Made by a program: the position numbers and the translations under genes
Assembly (NCBI GenBank): GCA_036924285.1
Contig: JAYKYS010000008.1
Span: 25,405,001-25,469,000 of the forward strand
Direction: 5' to 3'
DNA: 64,000 nt
Source of the DNA: Asterella californica
Taxonomy: Eukaryota > Streptophyta > Marchantiopsida > Marchantiales > Aytoniaceae
The notes under the pieces: model-generated
The model's input: only the letters and a program-made list of their open reading frames with translations
Databases searched by the model: none
Told to the model about the DNA's origin: nothing
Shown here: positions 43,283 to 54,073 of the stretch, in pieces
How the letters are laid out: each line of letters begins with the position of its first letter
How positions within the stretch are numbered: the first letter of the stretch is position 1

Positions 43283-44608
43283 ATGCCTCGTGTTTCAGGT
43301 AGAAAAGATTTGTTAGCAAGTTTAGAAGAAATTTTAGACATGCGGGTGATGTTAGCATCATCTAGCTCAGATTGTTCCAGCGATTCGAGTGAAGATGAGA
43401 GAAAAATGCCAGAGATATCAGAGAACGAGTTCACTACCTCTAGTGAGGAAGATGATGATTCAGACGACGAATTCTTAGAGTTTTACAGGATTCTGTCTAC
43501 TTCGCGCTATATAGAAAGACCACGACAGTTTACCTTCTTCAAGAGTCAAGATTTCTATCAAAATTATTTTGATAATCTTCCTCCTGATGCTTTTCGTCAA
43601 ATCACAAGGATGGATCGGAGAAGTTTCGCAAAGTTGGTAGCTTTGGTTGAAGGACACCCTGTTTTTCACAATAGAGCTCGACTAAAACAAGCTCCTGTGT
43701 CATTACAAGTCGTTGTGACATTGGATCGATTTGGACATGATGGAAATGGCGCTGCACTTGGAAGATCTATGTTGCTCTGGGGTATAGGACATGGAACGAT
43801 GGTTCTATATACTCAAAGAGTGATGAAGGCTCTGGAGTCGACTCTGAAATCATCAATACGATGGCCGAATCGTGAAGAGAGGAAGGTAAACTCCGAAGCT
43901 TTTGCAGCAAAAGGATTTCCTGGATGTATAGGTTTGATAGATGGTACCTTATTACCTTTATCACAAAGACCTAGATATGACGGAGAAACATATTATGATA
44001 GAAAATGCAACTACTCGATAAATACACAAGTTGTATGCTGTCTGAGGAAAAGGATTTTTTTTTTATTCTCACGCATGCCAGGGAGCTGTCAAGACATCAC
44101 ATGTTTACGAAAGTCTTTTCTCTGGAAACATATGAATAGTGCTGGTCCATTATTTGATCCTGATCAATATTTACTTGGAGATTCAAGATACTCTCCTATG
44201 CTTCACCTCGTTCCTTCTTTCAGGATGGCCACTGGAGATAAAGAAAAACAGGATTTCAATACCTGCTTAGCACACGCAAGAGTTGCAAATGAGCACTGTA
44301 TTGGTATCCTGAAATCCAGATGGCACTCTTTGAAACAAGTGAGGACACAACTGAAAAATAGATCTGAGAATAAGTTTCTAGTTAGATGGGTAGGATGTTG
44401 CGCTATGTTGCATAATTTTCTAAGCAAGAATGAAGACGAGTGGACTGAAACCGATGGAGAATTAGTTATAGAGACAGAAAGAGATATAGAATCACCTCTT
44501 GGATACAATGAAGCTAACACCACTTCCGGAATACAACAAAGATCTCGAGTTATGTCTATTTGTCTTCGACAGAACAGAAATCCAGGAGGTTTTTTATTTA
44601 AATCATAA
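43283..44608 (+). CDS. PIF/Harbinger DDE transposase
   Basis: 441 codons, single exon, ATG at 43283 after TCTCACC. The N-terminal 65 residues are acidic and Ser-rich (SSSSDCSSDSSEDE). A helical region follows, then a DDE_4 nuclease: GCIGLIDGTLLPL with Asp220, QYLLGDSRYSPML with Asp300, and ARVANEHCIGILKSRW with Glu337. YSINTQVVCC and MPGSCQDI between them are standard Harbinger stretches. Length is normal for the family, and the frame and catalytic triad are intact. An in-coding T8 run near 44057 is a potential slippage point. It would cut and rejoin the GGGGGTGTC ends together with its Myb-like partner. Confidence 0.93.
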   Translation: MPRVSGRKDLLASLEEILDMRVMLASSSSDCSSDSSEDERKMPEISENEFTTSSEEDDDSDDEFLEFYRILSTSRYIERPRQFTFFKSQDFYQNYFDNLPPDAFRQITRMDRRSFAKLVALVEGHPVFHNRARLKQAPVSLQVVVTLDRFGHDGNGAALGRSMLLWGIGHGTMVLYTQRVMKALESTLKSSIRWPNREERKVNSEAFAAKGFPGCIGLIDGTLLPLSQRPRYDGETYYDRKCNYSINTQVVCCLRKRIFFLFSRMPGSCQDITCLRKSFLWKHMNSAGPLFDPDQYLLGDSRYSPMLHLVPSFRMATGDKEKQDFNTCLAHARVANEHCIGILKSRWHSLKQVRTQLKNRSENKFLVRWVGCCAMLHNFLSKNEDEWTETDGELVIETERDIESPLGYNEANTTSGIQQRSRVMSICLRQNRNPGGFLFKS

Positions 44609-44679
44609 TAAAAATCAGTCTCGATGATTTCTTGTTGTTTGATTTTGCACTTTTCTCTCTCTCGTGCATGAATGTTTGT

Positions 44680-45785
44680 GTTCTCTCTGACAGCTACAGA
44701 TCGCACTTGTTCCCACAATGCGTGATAAGATCGCACTTGTGTTCTCAGTAAAGTTAGTAAAGTGTTTAGGTGTTTAGCGAGAAGGTTTCGCGTTGAGTGC
44801 GATATGAGACGACTCGTGAATACCACACAGGACCACTCAGTGCGACACGAGTTGCCTAGGACCACCTCAGTGCGACGTGAAATGCTAAAATACGAAAATC
44901 GTGTCTATAGGTCGCACTGAGTGGAATGATCAATAACGAATCGCACAAGGAAGGCTCAGTGCGACTGATAAGGATTCCCACTGCGACCCAGTGACCTCAC
45001 GGGTCGCACTCTATCGCGGCCTTACACTCTATCGCGGGTCGCACTGACACGACCTCGGTCGCAGTGGGCACCCCTGCGGGTCGCACTAGGTGATCTCAGT
45101 GCGACCCCACAGTTCCGGTCGCAGTGGGCTCTCCTGCGGGTCGCACTAGGTGATCTCAGTGCGACCCCACAGTTCCGGTCGCACTGACACGACCTCGATC
45201 GCAGTGGGCTCCCCTGCGGGTCGCACTAGATGATCTTAGTGCGACCCCACAGTTCCGGTCGCACTGACACGACCTCGGTCGCAGTGGGCTCCCCTGCGGG
45301 TCGCACTAGGTGATCTCAGTGCGACCCCACAGTTCCGGTCGCACTGTCACGACCTCGGTCGCAGTGGGCACCCCTGCGGGTCGCACTAGGTGATCCTCAG
45401 TGCGACCCCAAAGTTACGGTCGCACTGACACGACCTCGGTCGCAGTGGGCTCTCCTGCGTGTCGCACTAGGTGATCTCAGTGCAACCCCACAGTTCCGGT
45501 CGCACTGACACGACCTCGGTCGCAGTGGGCACCCCCTGCGGGTCGCACTAGGTGATCCTCAGTGCGACCGCAGTGCCCATCGCACAGGACATGCCCTGCG
45601 GGTCGCACTAGGAGATCCTCAGTGCGATCGCAGTGATTGTCGCACTAGGATCACCTCAGTGCGACCGCAGTGCCGGTCGCACTGAGAACGCGACACTCCG
45701 CACTGGACACTCCCTGCAGTCGCACTGAAACTACCCGGTCGCACTAAAACACTGGTCACCGCACTGAAACCACCTCTGTCGCACT
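44680..45785. repeat. CGCACT-word array 1 with 80-bp higher-order unit
   Basis: GTCGCACT/AGTGCGAC words fill the block between the transposase stop and the HAD gene. From 45061 to about 45600 they form a regular unit: GCAGTGGGCNCCCCTGCGGG at 45061, 45121, 45201, 45281, 45361, 45442 and 45522, spacing 60, then 80-81 bp. The 60-bp form lacks the 20-bp GCACTGACACGACCTCGGTC part. Confidence 0.92.
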
Positions 45786-45819
45786 CCCAGAAGTACTATG
45801 TATCCTTATAAACACATTC

Positions 45820-45880
45820 TCATTCTTATAACACATCCTCATTCTTATAACACATTCTCATTCTTATAACACATTCTCAA
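45820..45880. repeat. 19-bp tandem repeat
   Basis: ATTCTTATAACACATTCTC repeats at 45822, 45841 and 45860 (first unit with one change), with related CACATTCTCATAGAGTC copies to about 45960. Confidence 0.85.
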
Positions 45881-46189
45881 AAGAGAGTCCCATCGTAAAC
45901 ACATTCTCATAGAGTCGCATCATAGACACATTCATCATAAACACATTCTCATAGAGTCCTCAGTAACTTGAATCACTTGTTTTATCATAAACATGAGTTA
46001 CAAAGCCACCAAAAGGGCACGAAGAAAATAGCGGCCTGTAAAGTTGAAAAGACCCCGAGAGAACGAAGAAAATTGTAGCTTGTACTACATAAGGGGCAGG
46101 AAAGAAAAAAAAGCCGCACTGGAGATTACCCAGAACACAGCATACTGTACTACATAAGGGGCAAGTCCTGCCTGAACTTATAAGTATTC

Positions 46190-48953
46190 TCAAGGAGTAC
46201 TTCTAAGTTTTCTCATAAACTCCCTTTGTTGCCCGACCGGTAAACATTTCCAAGTTACCTCCGTATCTTCACGGGTCACCTCGCCCCAATATTTCTTCAA
46301 CGCAGGAAAGGGATCTCTTGCGAAAGCTTGAGAGTACTTCGCTTGAACATACATGGGAGTTTCCCATGTATTGTCCAACCATCCTCTCAACCAAGGCAAA
46401 AGAACACTCAACAAATAATCATCTCGATCTAAATCTGTCGAGTCAGGGGAGAACGAAGGAGGATGAAGTGCATTATACGGATGATTAGTGATGTTTTTCT
46501 CAGGAGAATCATCTATCAGAAGACAATCTCGGGTACAAAGATTAAAACTATACAGACGTGTAAAGTCTTTCAGGTAAAGATAATTCCCTGTGGCAGCTTC
46601 TCTGATTGTTTTGAATCGTAAACACATGTTTTGTGCCCATACTTTGCACACCTGCAAAAGAGAAACATAACACAAATCAGTGCGACAGATAACTCAAAAG
46701 GAGCATATATGCTCAGGGTTACACAATAGAAATAATTGTACTAAATATAAGCCATTTCTGAATCATCACTTACTTGACCCGAGGCCACTCCATGAGGAAG
46801 ATACTCCTTCCTTTCCGTGTCTCTGAGGATGGCATTACAGTTCGTCTGAGTTCGGGAAGTCCAGATCATAAGATGGAATTCGCTGCAACACGCTTCCATG
46901 AACTCTCTGACGCCTTTTCGAACTACATAACAAAGAGGACTCTTCTGGCAGTTCTCTACCTTGTATCCTCTTTCTTTAGCCCCCTGGAGTTCCATGTTAT
47001 TACGACCCACCTTGATTAGCATTCCATTCAAATCTACTATCAAAGTCTTCTTCCTGCAAACGCTAGGATCCACCAAATGAGGAAAAAAAGTCTCAGAAGC
47101 TTGGACACGTGAGGCCTCCGCTCTCAAGCCTGACACCTCCTCGCGTATCCGGGTTAAGACTTTCTCTTGTGAGGAAACTCGCTCGTTCACCTCATACTCT
47201 TCCTTCTTTGCTATCACGATCCTGTTGGAAATTTCCATTTCTTCTTGTTTTCTCGCGGCTAGACGCCTGTCCAACTCCTCTATCTCTCGTGTCTTCGACA
47301 GTAGTGTTGCATCTTCCACTCCTGTACGAGTAGGAGACAATCCCGCTGCCAAAAAAAAAAAAAGAAAAAACTTGTTAAGACAAGTTTACCATTCACAAAC
47401 TAAACTTGTTACTGCCGCACTGAAGGGGCACTGTGTGTCTTGTGGCCGCACTGTGCGTTGAGTGTCAGTGCGGCCGATCGCACTATGAGGAATGTGGCCG
47501 CACTAAGAAATCTCAGTGCGGTCCACAATCGCACTGCGCGACCCATGGCCGCACTGAGATTACCCAGTGCGGCCCACAATCGCACTGCGCGACCGATGGG
47601 CCGCACTGAAGGATGTCAGTGCGTCCTGTGGTCGCACTGAAGGATCTCAGTGCGGCCCACTGATGCACTGCGCGACCCATGGCCGCACTGAAGGGCCTCG
47701 GTCGCGATCGGGCGCACTGTGCGTCTTGTGACCGCACTGAAGGATCTCACTGCGGCCCATAATCGCACTGAGTAGTGAGTGCGACTATGAAGTCGCACTA
47801 AGACTTCCCACTGCGACTATCTACTCACAACCGCACTAAAACTATGAGTGCGATCCACTCATACACTAAGCGCCCTCAAAGCACAAGATTGCCTATGGCC
47901 GCAGTAGCTCTCGATCAGTGCGACCCACAGCGTCAGAGTCATGAGCTGGAAGAGAAATATCATAACAAAAACATGAGAATGTACAAACAAACTAAACTTT
48001 TACCTGAATGTTGTCCATGATGGTGGATTACACACTCGTGACGAACGAAGTCTGGAACTTGGATAGTTTCAGGTCTTGACAAACCAAGATGGATAAACAC
48101 GTGAGTAAGAGCTATTCCCGCAAATGTCTCCAGAGTCCCAGCTTTTCTAGCGTGTCCCATGTGTTTCTGGATACGTAAGATTTCTCCCTCCAAGTTATCC
48201 ACCATGAGTTGCGCAAAGTCATAATCTACCTCCAGATCCTCGACTTTAGACTTGACGAACAATGCAAGTTGACCAGTGACTGTCTTAGGTCGTTTTCTCG
48301 CAAGTAATACAGCGTTAAGACACTAGAAAACTGAAATCCATTCGGATATGAACACTCTCTTGCAAAATATCTCTTTCCGACTTTATCATACTCTGCAAAC
48401 CAGTCTGCTATGCAGACATGTCTGACGAAAGGAGGCATATCAACAACACCAGTTGGAATCACAAAAGCTTCCCTGAGTAGATCAACATTCATGAGATTTT
48501 CTCTTCGCCGATAGTACCAATAGAAGTCTCCACGTCGTAAGACTGAATGAAAGTTTTACATAACGCAACCTTACACAAACAATCATAAAGTCAAAATAAA
48601 CTAACATACCATGTGCAGTACTCTTGAATCATTCAGAAGAGGACAAGTCAGAAAGTTATCTCACATCAGGCGATGTAAAACAAGCAGAAAAGTTACTCAG
48701 AAAAGTTACTCACATCAGGCGCCGTAAAATCGAATGACAATGATATAAGTAAGCCTAGCTGATCCAAGGCTTCTTCACCAATTTCGGTCACTGCATTCCA
48801 TATATCATCCTTCTCCATCCACCCCCACTTAACCCGAGACTCTTCGTCCTCGTGGGAAGAGAACGATATGTAATATGGTCCTTCTTCCTTGGATGTTCGC
48901 TTCGGCTGCTGCCCTTCTTCTTCAGTAGCCATCTTAAACAACAACGAGTCCAC
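46190..48953 (-). CDS. FCP1/NIF-type HAD phosphatase-like gene carried by the transposon
   Basis: Multi-exon minus-strand gene. Last exons are firm: exon 47345-46774 joins exon 46651-46190 in phase 0 across a 122-bp GTAAGT...TTTGCAG intron. Upstream, an exon ending at 48004 (CAG|GTAAAA) joins 47345 (GGCAG|CG) in phase across a 658-bp intron. A first exon probably starts near 48932 and has a GTGAGT donor at 48713. Exon 47345 begins with a coiled coil (EIEELDRRLAARKQEEMEIS). The HAD domain follows: KKTLIVDLNGML (DxN form with the nucleophile Asp), MIWTSRTQ, then CLLIDDSPEKN and LLPWLRGWL in the last exon. This is the FCP1/NIF layout; DLNG in place of DLDG is known from plant members. A frame change or missed intron near 48320 leaves the N-terminal half uncertain. 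Function in the element is unknown. Confidence 0.72.
47410..47940. repeat. CGCACT-word array 2, inside an intron
   Basis: Lies wholly within the 47346-48003 intron of the HAD-like gene. Units of roughly 40 bp contain CAGTGCGGCCCACAATCGCA, CTGCGCGACC and ATGGCCGCACTGA with many variants. Confidence 0.88.
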
Positions 48954-49019
48954 CCGACAGAATTATCACTTTTTAAACTTTTTAAACTCCCTAAACCCGA
49001 TCCGAAACATTCTCGGCGT

Positions 49020-49560
49020 GCATTAAACCATAAATCGCACTGAGGGCGATCGAACGATACGAGGCTGAACTCCGTGCCTGTAATCCTAACGCACTGACAG
49101 CGATCTATCTTAATAGTGCGATTCCTGAAAATGCTAAGTGCGGTCACGGATCGCATTGCACACAACACAACGCACTGAGTGCGAATCTAAACGATCAAAA
49201 CGCACTGAGTGCGATTTTGAGGGATTAAAACGCACTGAGTGCGATCATTTAGGAATTAAGACGCACTGAGTGCGATCCTACATAATCAAAACGCACTGAC
49301 AGCGATACTAAATATTGTCTCCGCCTAAAGCCATCGCTCTGAGTGCGATTGAGAATAATCAAATCGCACTGAGTGCGATGTTTATGGTTTAAGACGCATT
49401 GAGTGCGATCCCAAAAAATTAAAACGCACTGACAGCGATGTTAATGGATTAAAACGCACTGACTGCGATCATAAAAAATCAAATCGCACTAAGTACGATC
49501 CGAAATAATCTAAACGCACTGACTGCGATCCTAGAGTATAGACACGCACTAAGTGCGATC
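49020..49560. repeat. CGCACT-word array 3, 30-bp period
   Basis: CGCACTGAGTGCGAT is followed by a variable AT-rich 15-mer. Unit starts at 49171, 49201, 49231, 49262, 49292 and on to 49545 are 30-32 bp apart, about 13 units. The core CGCACT-G-AGTGCG is a perfect inverted repeat around one base. Some units read CGCACTGACAGCGAT. Confidence 0.95.
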
Positions 49561-50045
49561 GTGCAAACATCAATTCTTATAACTATGCACAATGCGATTA
49601 AGGGTCGCGCTGAGCGATACTTACCGCACTAGTTAGCTGCGAATCGCACTCTCGTGATATTTGCGCGTCGCACTGAGCTCGATGGCCACACTTCGAACCG
49701 CACTAGCACTGTCAATGCTTCGAAAACAACGAACTGAGATCCACGGCCGCACTAGCACAGCTTTGAAAACAACGCACTGGCTCTCGAAGCGAGTCTCCGA
49801 CCGCACTGACCTCGATCGGCCGCAATAGCTCTCAAAGCGACTCTCTCTCCGACCTCTCTCTCCGATCGCACTCAACTCGATCGGCCGCAGTAGCTCTCAA
49901 AGCGACTCTATCTGCCGACCGCACTGACCTCGATCGGCCGCAGTAGGAAAATAAATACTCTCGAAGCGACTCTCAGTCGACTGCACTGACCTCGACCGGC
50001 CGCAGTGAATGTCGCTCAATCGACCGCACTAGAATGCTCGATCTC
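49561..50045. repeat. CGCACT-word array 4, degenerate
   Basis: Blocks such as CCGCACTGACCTCGATCGGC, CGCAGTAGCTCTCAAAGCGA recur at about 60-bp spacing from 49790 to 50030, lying upstream of nothing coding and downstream (3') of the Myb-like gene. Confidence 0.8.
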
Positions 50046-50230
50046 GGCGTCCACCTTCTCCTCTGGTGGTCGAGAACGAAACAATCACCTTAAACACCAA
50101 ACAATCACGCTTAACACAAGCATAAGAGTACACTCGCCTTAATTTAACTAAAATGTGAACCCTAAACCAGTCCATGATCAACACATAAAACGTAAGGTAC
50201 ACGCCATTTTATAAACGTCAAATTTACTGT

Positions 50231-51355
50231 TTACATAGTATCGAGTTTCTCGATAATTTCCTTTATCTCCTCGAAAGACTTTCCAGCTTTATGCAACTCA
50301 ACAAATAAAGACGTGTGTCTTTTTCTACTTTCCTCTCTTTCATGACTTTCTCTCGCTCTTTTCTTTTCTTCCAATGAAGCCATGCGATATTCTACATAAA
50401 CCTTTCTATACTGAACTTTCTCTCTGATACTTTCCTCGTATAAATTCAAAACTCCCACTTTCACATTGCGATTGGCTCTGTGATTTCGAGACGTCTCTTG
50501 TGCAGACTCGGTAAGATCAGGGACAGTTCCTCCCCTCGTTTCATCAATACCCTCTTCCTCCTCATCATTCATAGTAGGTATTTCTTCAGCATTCGGAGTT
50601 TCCTCCTGGTAAGTTTGATATCCGCACTGAGAGATATCCATATTCTCTTCGTCTTCTTCATATCGAGGCAATGAACTCTCAGTCTCATATCCATACCGGG
50701 GCAATGTACTCTCCCCTTGAAATTGAGAGTCTAAACCAAAGACTTCTTCTTCTGATGGTATAGAATACAAAGCGGGAGGATCGATGTTTGCTCTACTACC
50801 AAAAACTGCATTCATCCTAAAATAATGAGGACATTTTCCATTCAGTTTCTCCTCCAATGTCAAGCCTCTAATCACTTCGTCTTCCGTAAGACCTCCTCCT
50901 GTGCCGTCTTGAATCTCTTTAGCTTTCTTGTACATATCCACATATCTCTCGAACCGCTTCTTCAGTTCTACGCCTGTAACAACAGGAAACCCGGTCTTCC
51001 CTGAGAGCTGTGCTGCCATAATTCCAAAAGCCGTTGCTTTACTCAAACACTTTCCTGCACCTACTTTTGTTTTCCGACCGGCTCCATGAAGTGATGCGAA
51101 ATTCTCCTCGTCCTCAATATAGGCTACAATTTTCTCATAATCGTCATTGTTTAAACGAATACGAGTTCTCTTCAAAGAGTCTATCGTCTTCGGAGCCATA
51201 TCACACTCTGTTCCTCCTCTACTGGATATCTCTGGATCGATCTTCTCACAACTCTCACAACTGTTTGTATGCGCATTCCACTTCTCATCGTTACCGCTCT
51301 TCCTCTCACATGTATCACTCATCTTTGAATTCTTCCTCTCACATGTATCACTCAT
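50231..51355 (-). CDS. SANT/Myb-like DNA-binding partner of the Harbinger transposase
   Basis: 374 codons from ATG at 51355. An N-terminal duplication MSDTCERKNSK / MSDTCERKSG offers two possible starts (51355 and 51322). Residues about 62-150 (KRTRIRLNNDDYEKIVAYIE, FASLHGAGRKT, TGFPVVTGVELKKRFERYVD) fit the Myb/SANT-like domain of PIF/Harbinger second proteins, although the usual first Trp is absent. CPHYFRMNAVFGSRA follows, then an acidic middle and a basic, coiled-coil C-terminus (EEKKRARESHEREESRKRHT). Family knowledge: such proteins bind subterminal DNA and bring the transposase to the nucleus. No lesions seen. Confidence 0.82.
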   Translation of the reverse strand: MSDTCERKNSKMSDTCERKSGNDEKWNAHTNSCESCEKIDPEISSRGGTECDMAPKTIDSLKRTRIRLNNDDYEKIVAYIEDEENFASLHGAGRKTKVGAGKCLSKATAFGIMAAQLSGKTGFPVVTGVELKKRFERYVDMYKKAKEIQDGTGGGLTEDEVIRGLTLEEKLNGKCPHYFRMNAVFGSRANIDPPALYSIPSEEEVFGLDSQFQGESTLPRYGYETESSLPRYEEDEENMDISQCGYQTYQEETPNAEEIPTMNDEEEEGIDETRGGTVPDLTESAQETSRNHRANRNVKVGVLNLYEESIREKVQYRKVYVEYRMASLEEKKRARESHEREESRKRHTSLFVELHKAGKSFEEIKEIIEKLDTM

Positions 51356-51631
51356 CTTTGAGAGCGAATCCTTCCACTACTTCCACTACTTCACGCACCT
51401 TCAATGCCGGAGTTCCTGCTACGCGGAAAATCAAATTAGTTCAAATAACAAGTACCACTAATGAACCACGGCTAACTTTGACACGCTCCTCTAATTACCC
51501 GCAACCATAGGATGTGGGTCCTTGTCAATGTTAGACGTTTGCAGGTCTACTGAATGGCCGTCCTCGAGTTACGGACAATATTCCTTTGTCCGTAAGAAAA
51601 TATATTCCTTTAACTCTGACACCCCCTAATA

Positions 51632-52436
51632 TCCCTGCCTAGAATATAGAAGCCTAAATATGCAATATGCATGCTTCCCAGACCAAGTTGTCTGCAAGCA
51701 ATCTTTTCCGCACCCGGATGCTCGTGGAACCAGCTGGCTGTTCTCAAGGTTGGATGGGGTTTGGACGTGCAACCTTACCGATACGGAGGTTGGATCGAGC
51801 AGCAGAGAGATGGAGTCGAGAGAGAGATTCTGTACTGCCATGCTTGACAACAGAAGCGACGTCGCCGACACGACGTCGTGTTCGCTCGTTCCTGCCATCT
51901 AGGGACCATCCTGCTGGGATGCGCATGCCTGGACTGTGGAGCCACCGGCACTAAACTCCCTGGCTAGTCTTCTCCGGAACTCGGTGAACATGCTCATCAT
52001 GGTGTGGAATAAACTGTTACTATTGTGCGTAGTAACAGTTCTTTTGCTCCCGTGCAGTTGTCTCAAGAAAATCACAGTTCGACAATTATAACGACAATGC
52101 AGTTCACTGGAAACCCCCAACTTCTCGGCAGGAGCTTCCGTCGGAAATGATTGGAACTGAACTGATTGATCAGAGGACGAGTACTCGATTGTTTAGAAAC
52201 AAATTCCATAAGTAGGACGCGGAGTCGGTTCTTGGCTTAATACTGAGTTGAACCTTGGAAGAATCAGACTCACCTGTCTTTAACTGAAAATTCTTGTAGT
52301 CGCTATTTCTTTTTTTTGTTTAGATTTGATTTTAGACCTCTTTTCGCTGTGGGGCTTTCTGCAGCCGTATGCTGCTGCCCTTGCACAGCATGAGTCCCCC
52401 CGCCGGGCGGACTCGACCCACGCCGCCCGGGCCACA
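51632..52436. other. no gene recognised
   Basis: Right flank of the Harbinger element. ORFs on both strands overlap one another and have no motif. Confidence 0.3.
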
Positions 52437-52500
52437 GGCGGATGGGGTAGCCAACAAGCAATAGCTTGTTGGCTAGTAGTCGCTATCTTTGATCCGCCTG
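52437..52500. other. nested inverted repeat
   Basis: An outer pair AGGCGGAT (52437) and ATCCGCCT (52493) encloses a perfect 12-bp stem TAGCCAACAAGC/GCTTGTTGGCTA with loop AATA (52448-52475). The surrounding 100 bp is markedly GC-richer than its neighbours. Function unknown. Confidence 0.7.
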
Positions 52501-54073
52501 AAAATTAGCACATTCGTCCTCTTTGGAGAAACAAGTGGCCATCGGCTCTGTGCTCCCCGCAATCTTACCTTCACTTTGCTGGGTGCTCGACTGAGCACAC
52601 TCTACACACACTCCCGACCCAGATCAGATACAGTAGCAACTATCAAGGTATTGGGAAGAAACGAATGAAAATGATGGTAATACATTTTGATCAAAAGGAT
52701 ATGCTCATCATGCCACCGGAATCAGAAATCAAATCATTCGGAGATGTACGAGTGTGATGGTGGACTAGAAGATCATGGAATAGGCTCTGAGTTTCGAACC
52801 CGCGGAACTGAATCCAGAGCAAAACGTGGAATGATATATATGCAAGAAGGCAAACTTCGTAGAGACGACACAAACTTCGTTACTCGCTGAGTTCAAGGCT
52901 GTAGGAAAGTCCAGATCTAACACCAACAAACTCTGATGCTTTCTGTGACCAACACCGGCTTGCTCAAGCTAGTTTCCTTGAAGTGAACTGATTACTACAG
53001 GGTAAGAAGATTCCTGACTCATGGAAGGCAGCGGATTTAGACCTAGAGACCATTCGGTGTTGATACGGGAGTACGGGACGCCGCAGATTACCTCCACCGA
53101 TCGGCATGTTAACTCAGAAAACAGCTGCTTAACAAGACTGCATTTAACCCTAATTAGCTCCACAGAATCCTTGATTTCCAGCGAACGATGCAAGACTGAA
53201 AGTGCACAGTCTCCATCGCAACAACCGTGTACGCTTCTTGAAGAAATTAAATAATTCCTAATATGCAGTTTCTGCATCGGAACATGAAAGTCCAGTCAAA
53301 CTTCTGCCTATCTTGCCCTTACCCTAAACCCTTGAATTTCTCCTCTACGTACTGCCCCCAAACGCTTCAAACACCTGAACCTGGACACTGTCGCGTTTTC
53401 TCCCCTTCAGTACCTGAGAGGTTATCCTGTCATCGATGTTCACTGCTCAAATTATTGCCGCTTCTGATGTTCCATGAGTTCATTACATGTGCGCTGGAGC
53501 AGGACTTCTTTTCTCGAGTAGATAAAAGCCTCGACCTTCGAATAAAGCCAGATTTGTGTGAACATGATCTCAACTGGACTAATTGTGAGCTCGCGATCCC
53601 ACGTGTCACACTCGATTCTTGCCAGAAGATGTATTGCCACTAGTTAGTCGTGACTTGTGAGCTTCATTTTCTTTTGTGCTACAACATGAACATTCTTGTA
53701 TCCGGAATTTCGCTCGCTTTGCTGTCTCGTCTGCTGCCATGGACGACGCAGATTCGCTCTAATTGCGGTCTTTCTGATCGATCCATCGTAATGATCGATC
53801 TTCCCGTTCGTATTTGCAGTCATCCGAACGGTTGGCAATTCTGTGGCTGCACTGAAGAAATTGTGGGGGTAGGGCATCGGATCCGATGAAGAATTGAAGA
53901 TAAATTACATCTCCAGTTCCTCATTTCTCTCCCATCAATGTCGATGGAATGATGAGCAGCTCCAAGAGCGCGTGCAAGTTCATCATGGCAAATAAGGTCA
54001 AGGAGCGGTTGATGGCTAAAGATAAGGAAAATTAGAAGTATCTGAAGCTTGAACTTGCAGTAGCTTTTCTACC
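52501..54073. other. no gene recognised
   Basis: Overlapping ORFs of 60-126 codons on both strands (for example 53263-53643) with no domain that I recognise. Confidence 0.3.

Larger units (their letters stand above)
42808..51626. mobile_element. PIF/Harbinger DNA transposon with cargo gene (8,819 bp)
   Basis: Perfect 16-bp terminal inverted repeats GGGGGTGTCAGAGTTA (42808-42823) and TAACTCTGACACCCCC (51611-51626). The flanking direct repeat is TAATA on both sides (42803-42807 and 51627-51631), longer than the family's usual 3-bp TWA. Inside: DDE transposase (+), FCP1/NIF HAD-like gene (-, with introns), SANT/Myb-like protein (-), and four blocks of CGCACT-word repeats in the non-coding spaces. 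Transposase plus Myb-like protein on opposite strands is the classical PIF/Harbinger plan. The third gene and the arrays are extra. Confidence 0.92.

Noticed and set aside
44203..44865. 220-codon minus-strand ORF opposite the transposase
   Set aside because: Antisense shadow of the DDE transposase; no motif of its own.
47409..47798. ORFs on both strands across array 2
   Set aside because: Repeat translation (RAVRLWAALGNLSA-type) from CGCACT units inside an intron.
49171..49560. CRISPR-like array (30-bp period, palindromic core)
   Set aside because: The core is only about 15 bp, 'spacers' are AT-rich variants of each other, no cas genes, and it lies in a eukaryotic transposon.
52448..52475. 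Helitron 3' end (hairpin followed by CTAG-T)
   Set aside because: The CTAG overlaps the hairpin itself, whereas Helitrons have it about 10 nt downstream; no Rep/helicase or 5' TC end seen.
52326..52508. 60-codon ORF over the GC-rich island
   Set aside because: It runs through the inverted repeat and has no motif; the DNA structure explains the open frame better.
53263..53643. 126-codon plus-strand ORF
   Set aside because: No domain, overlapped by opposite-strand ORFs, no supporting context.
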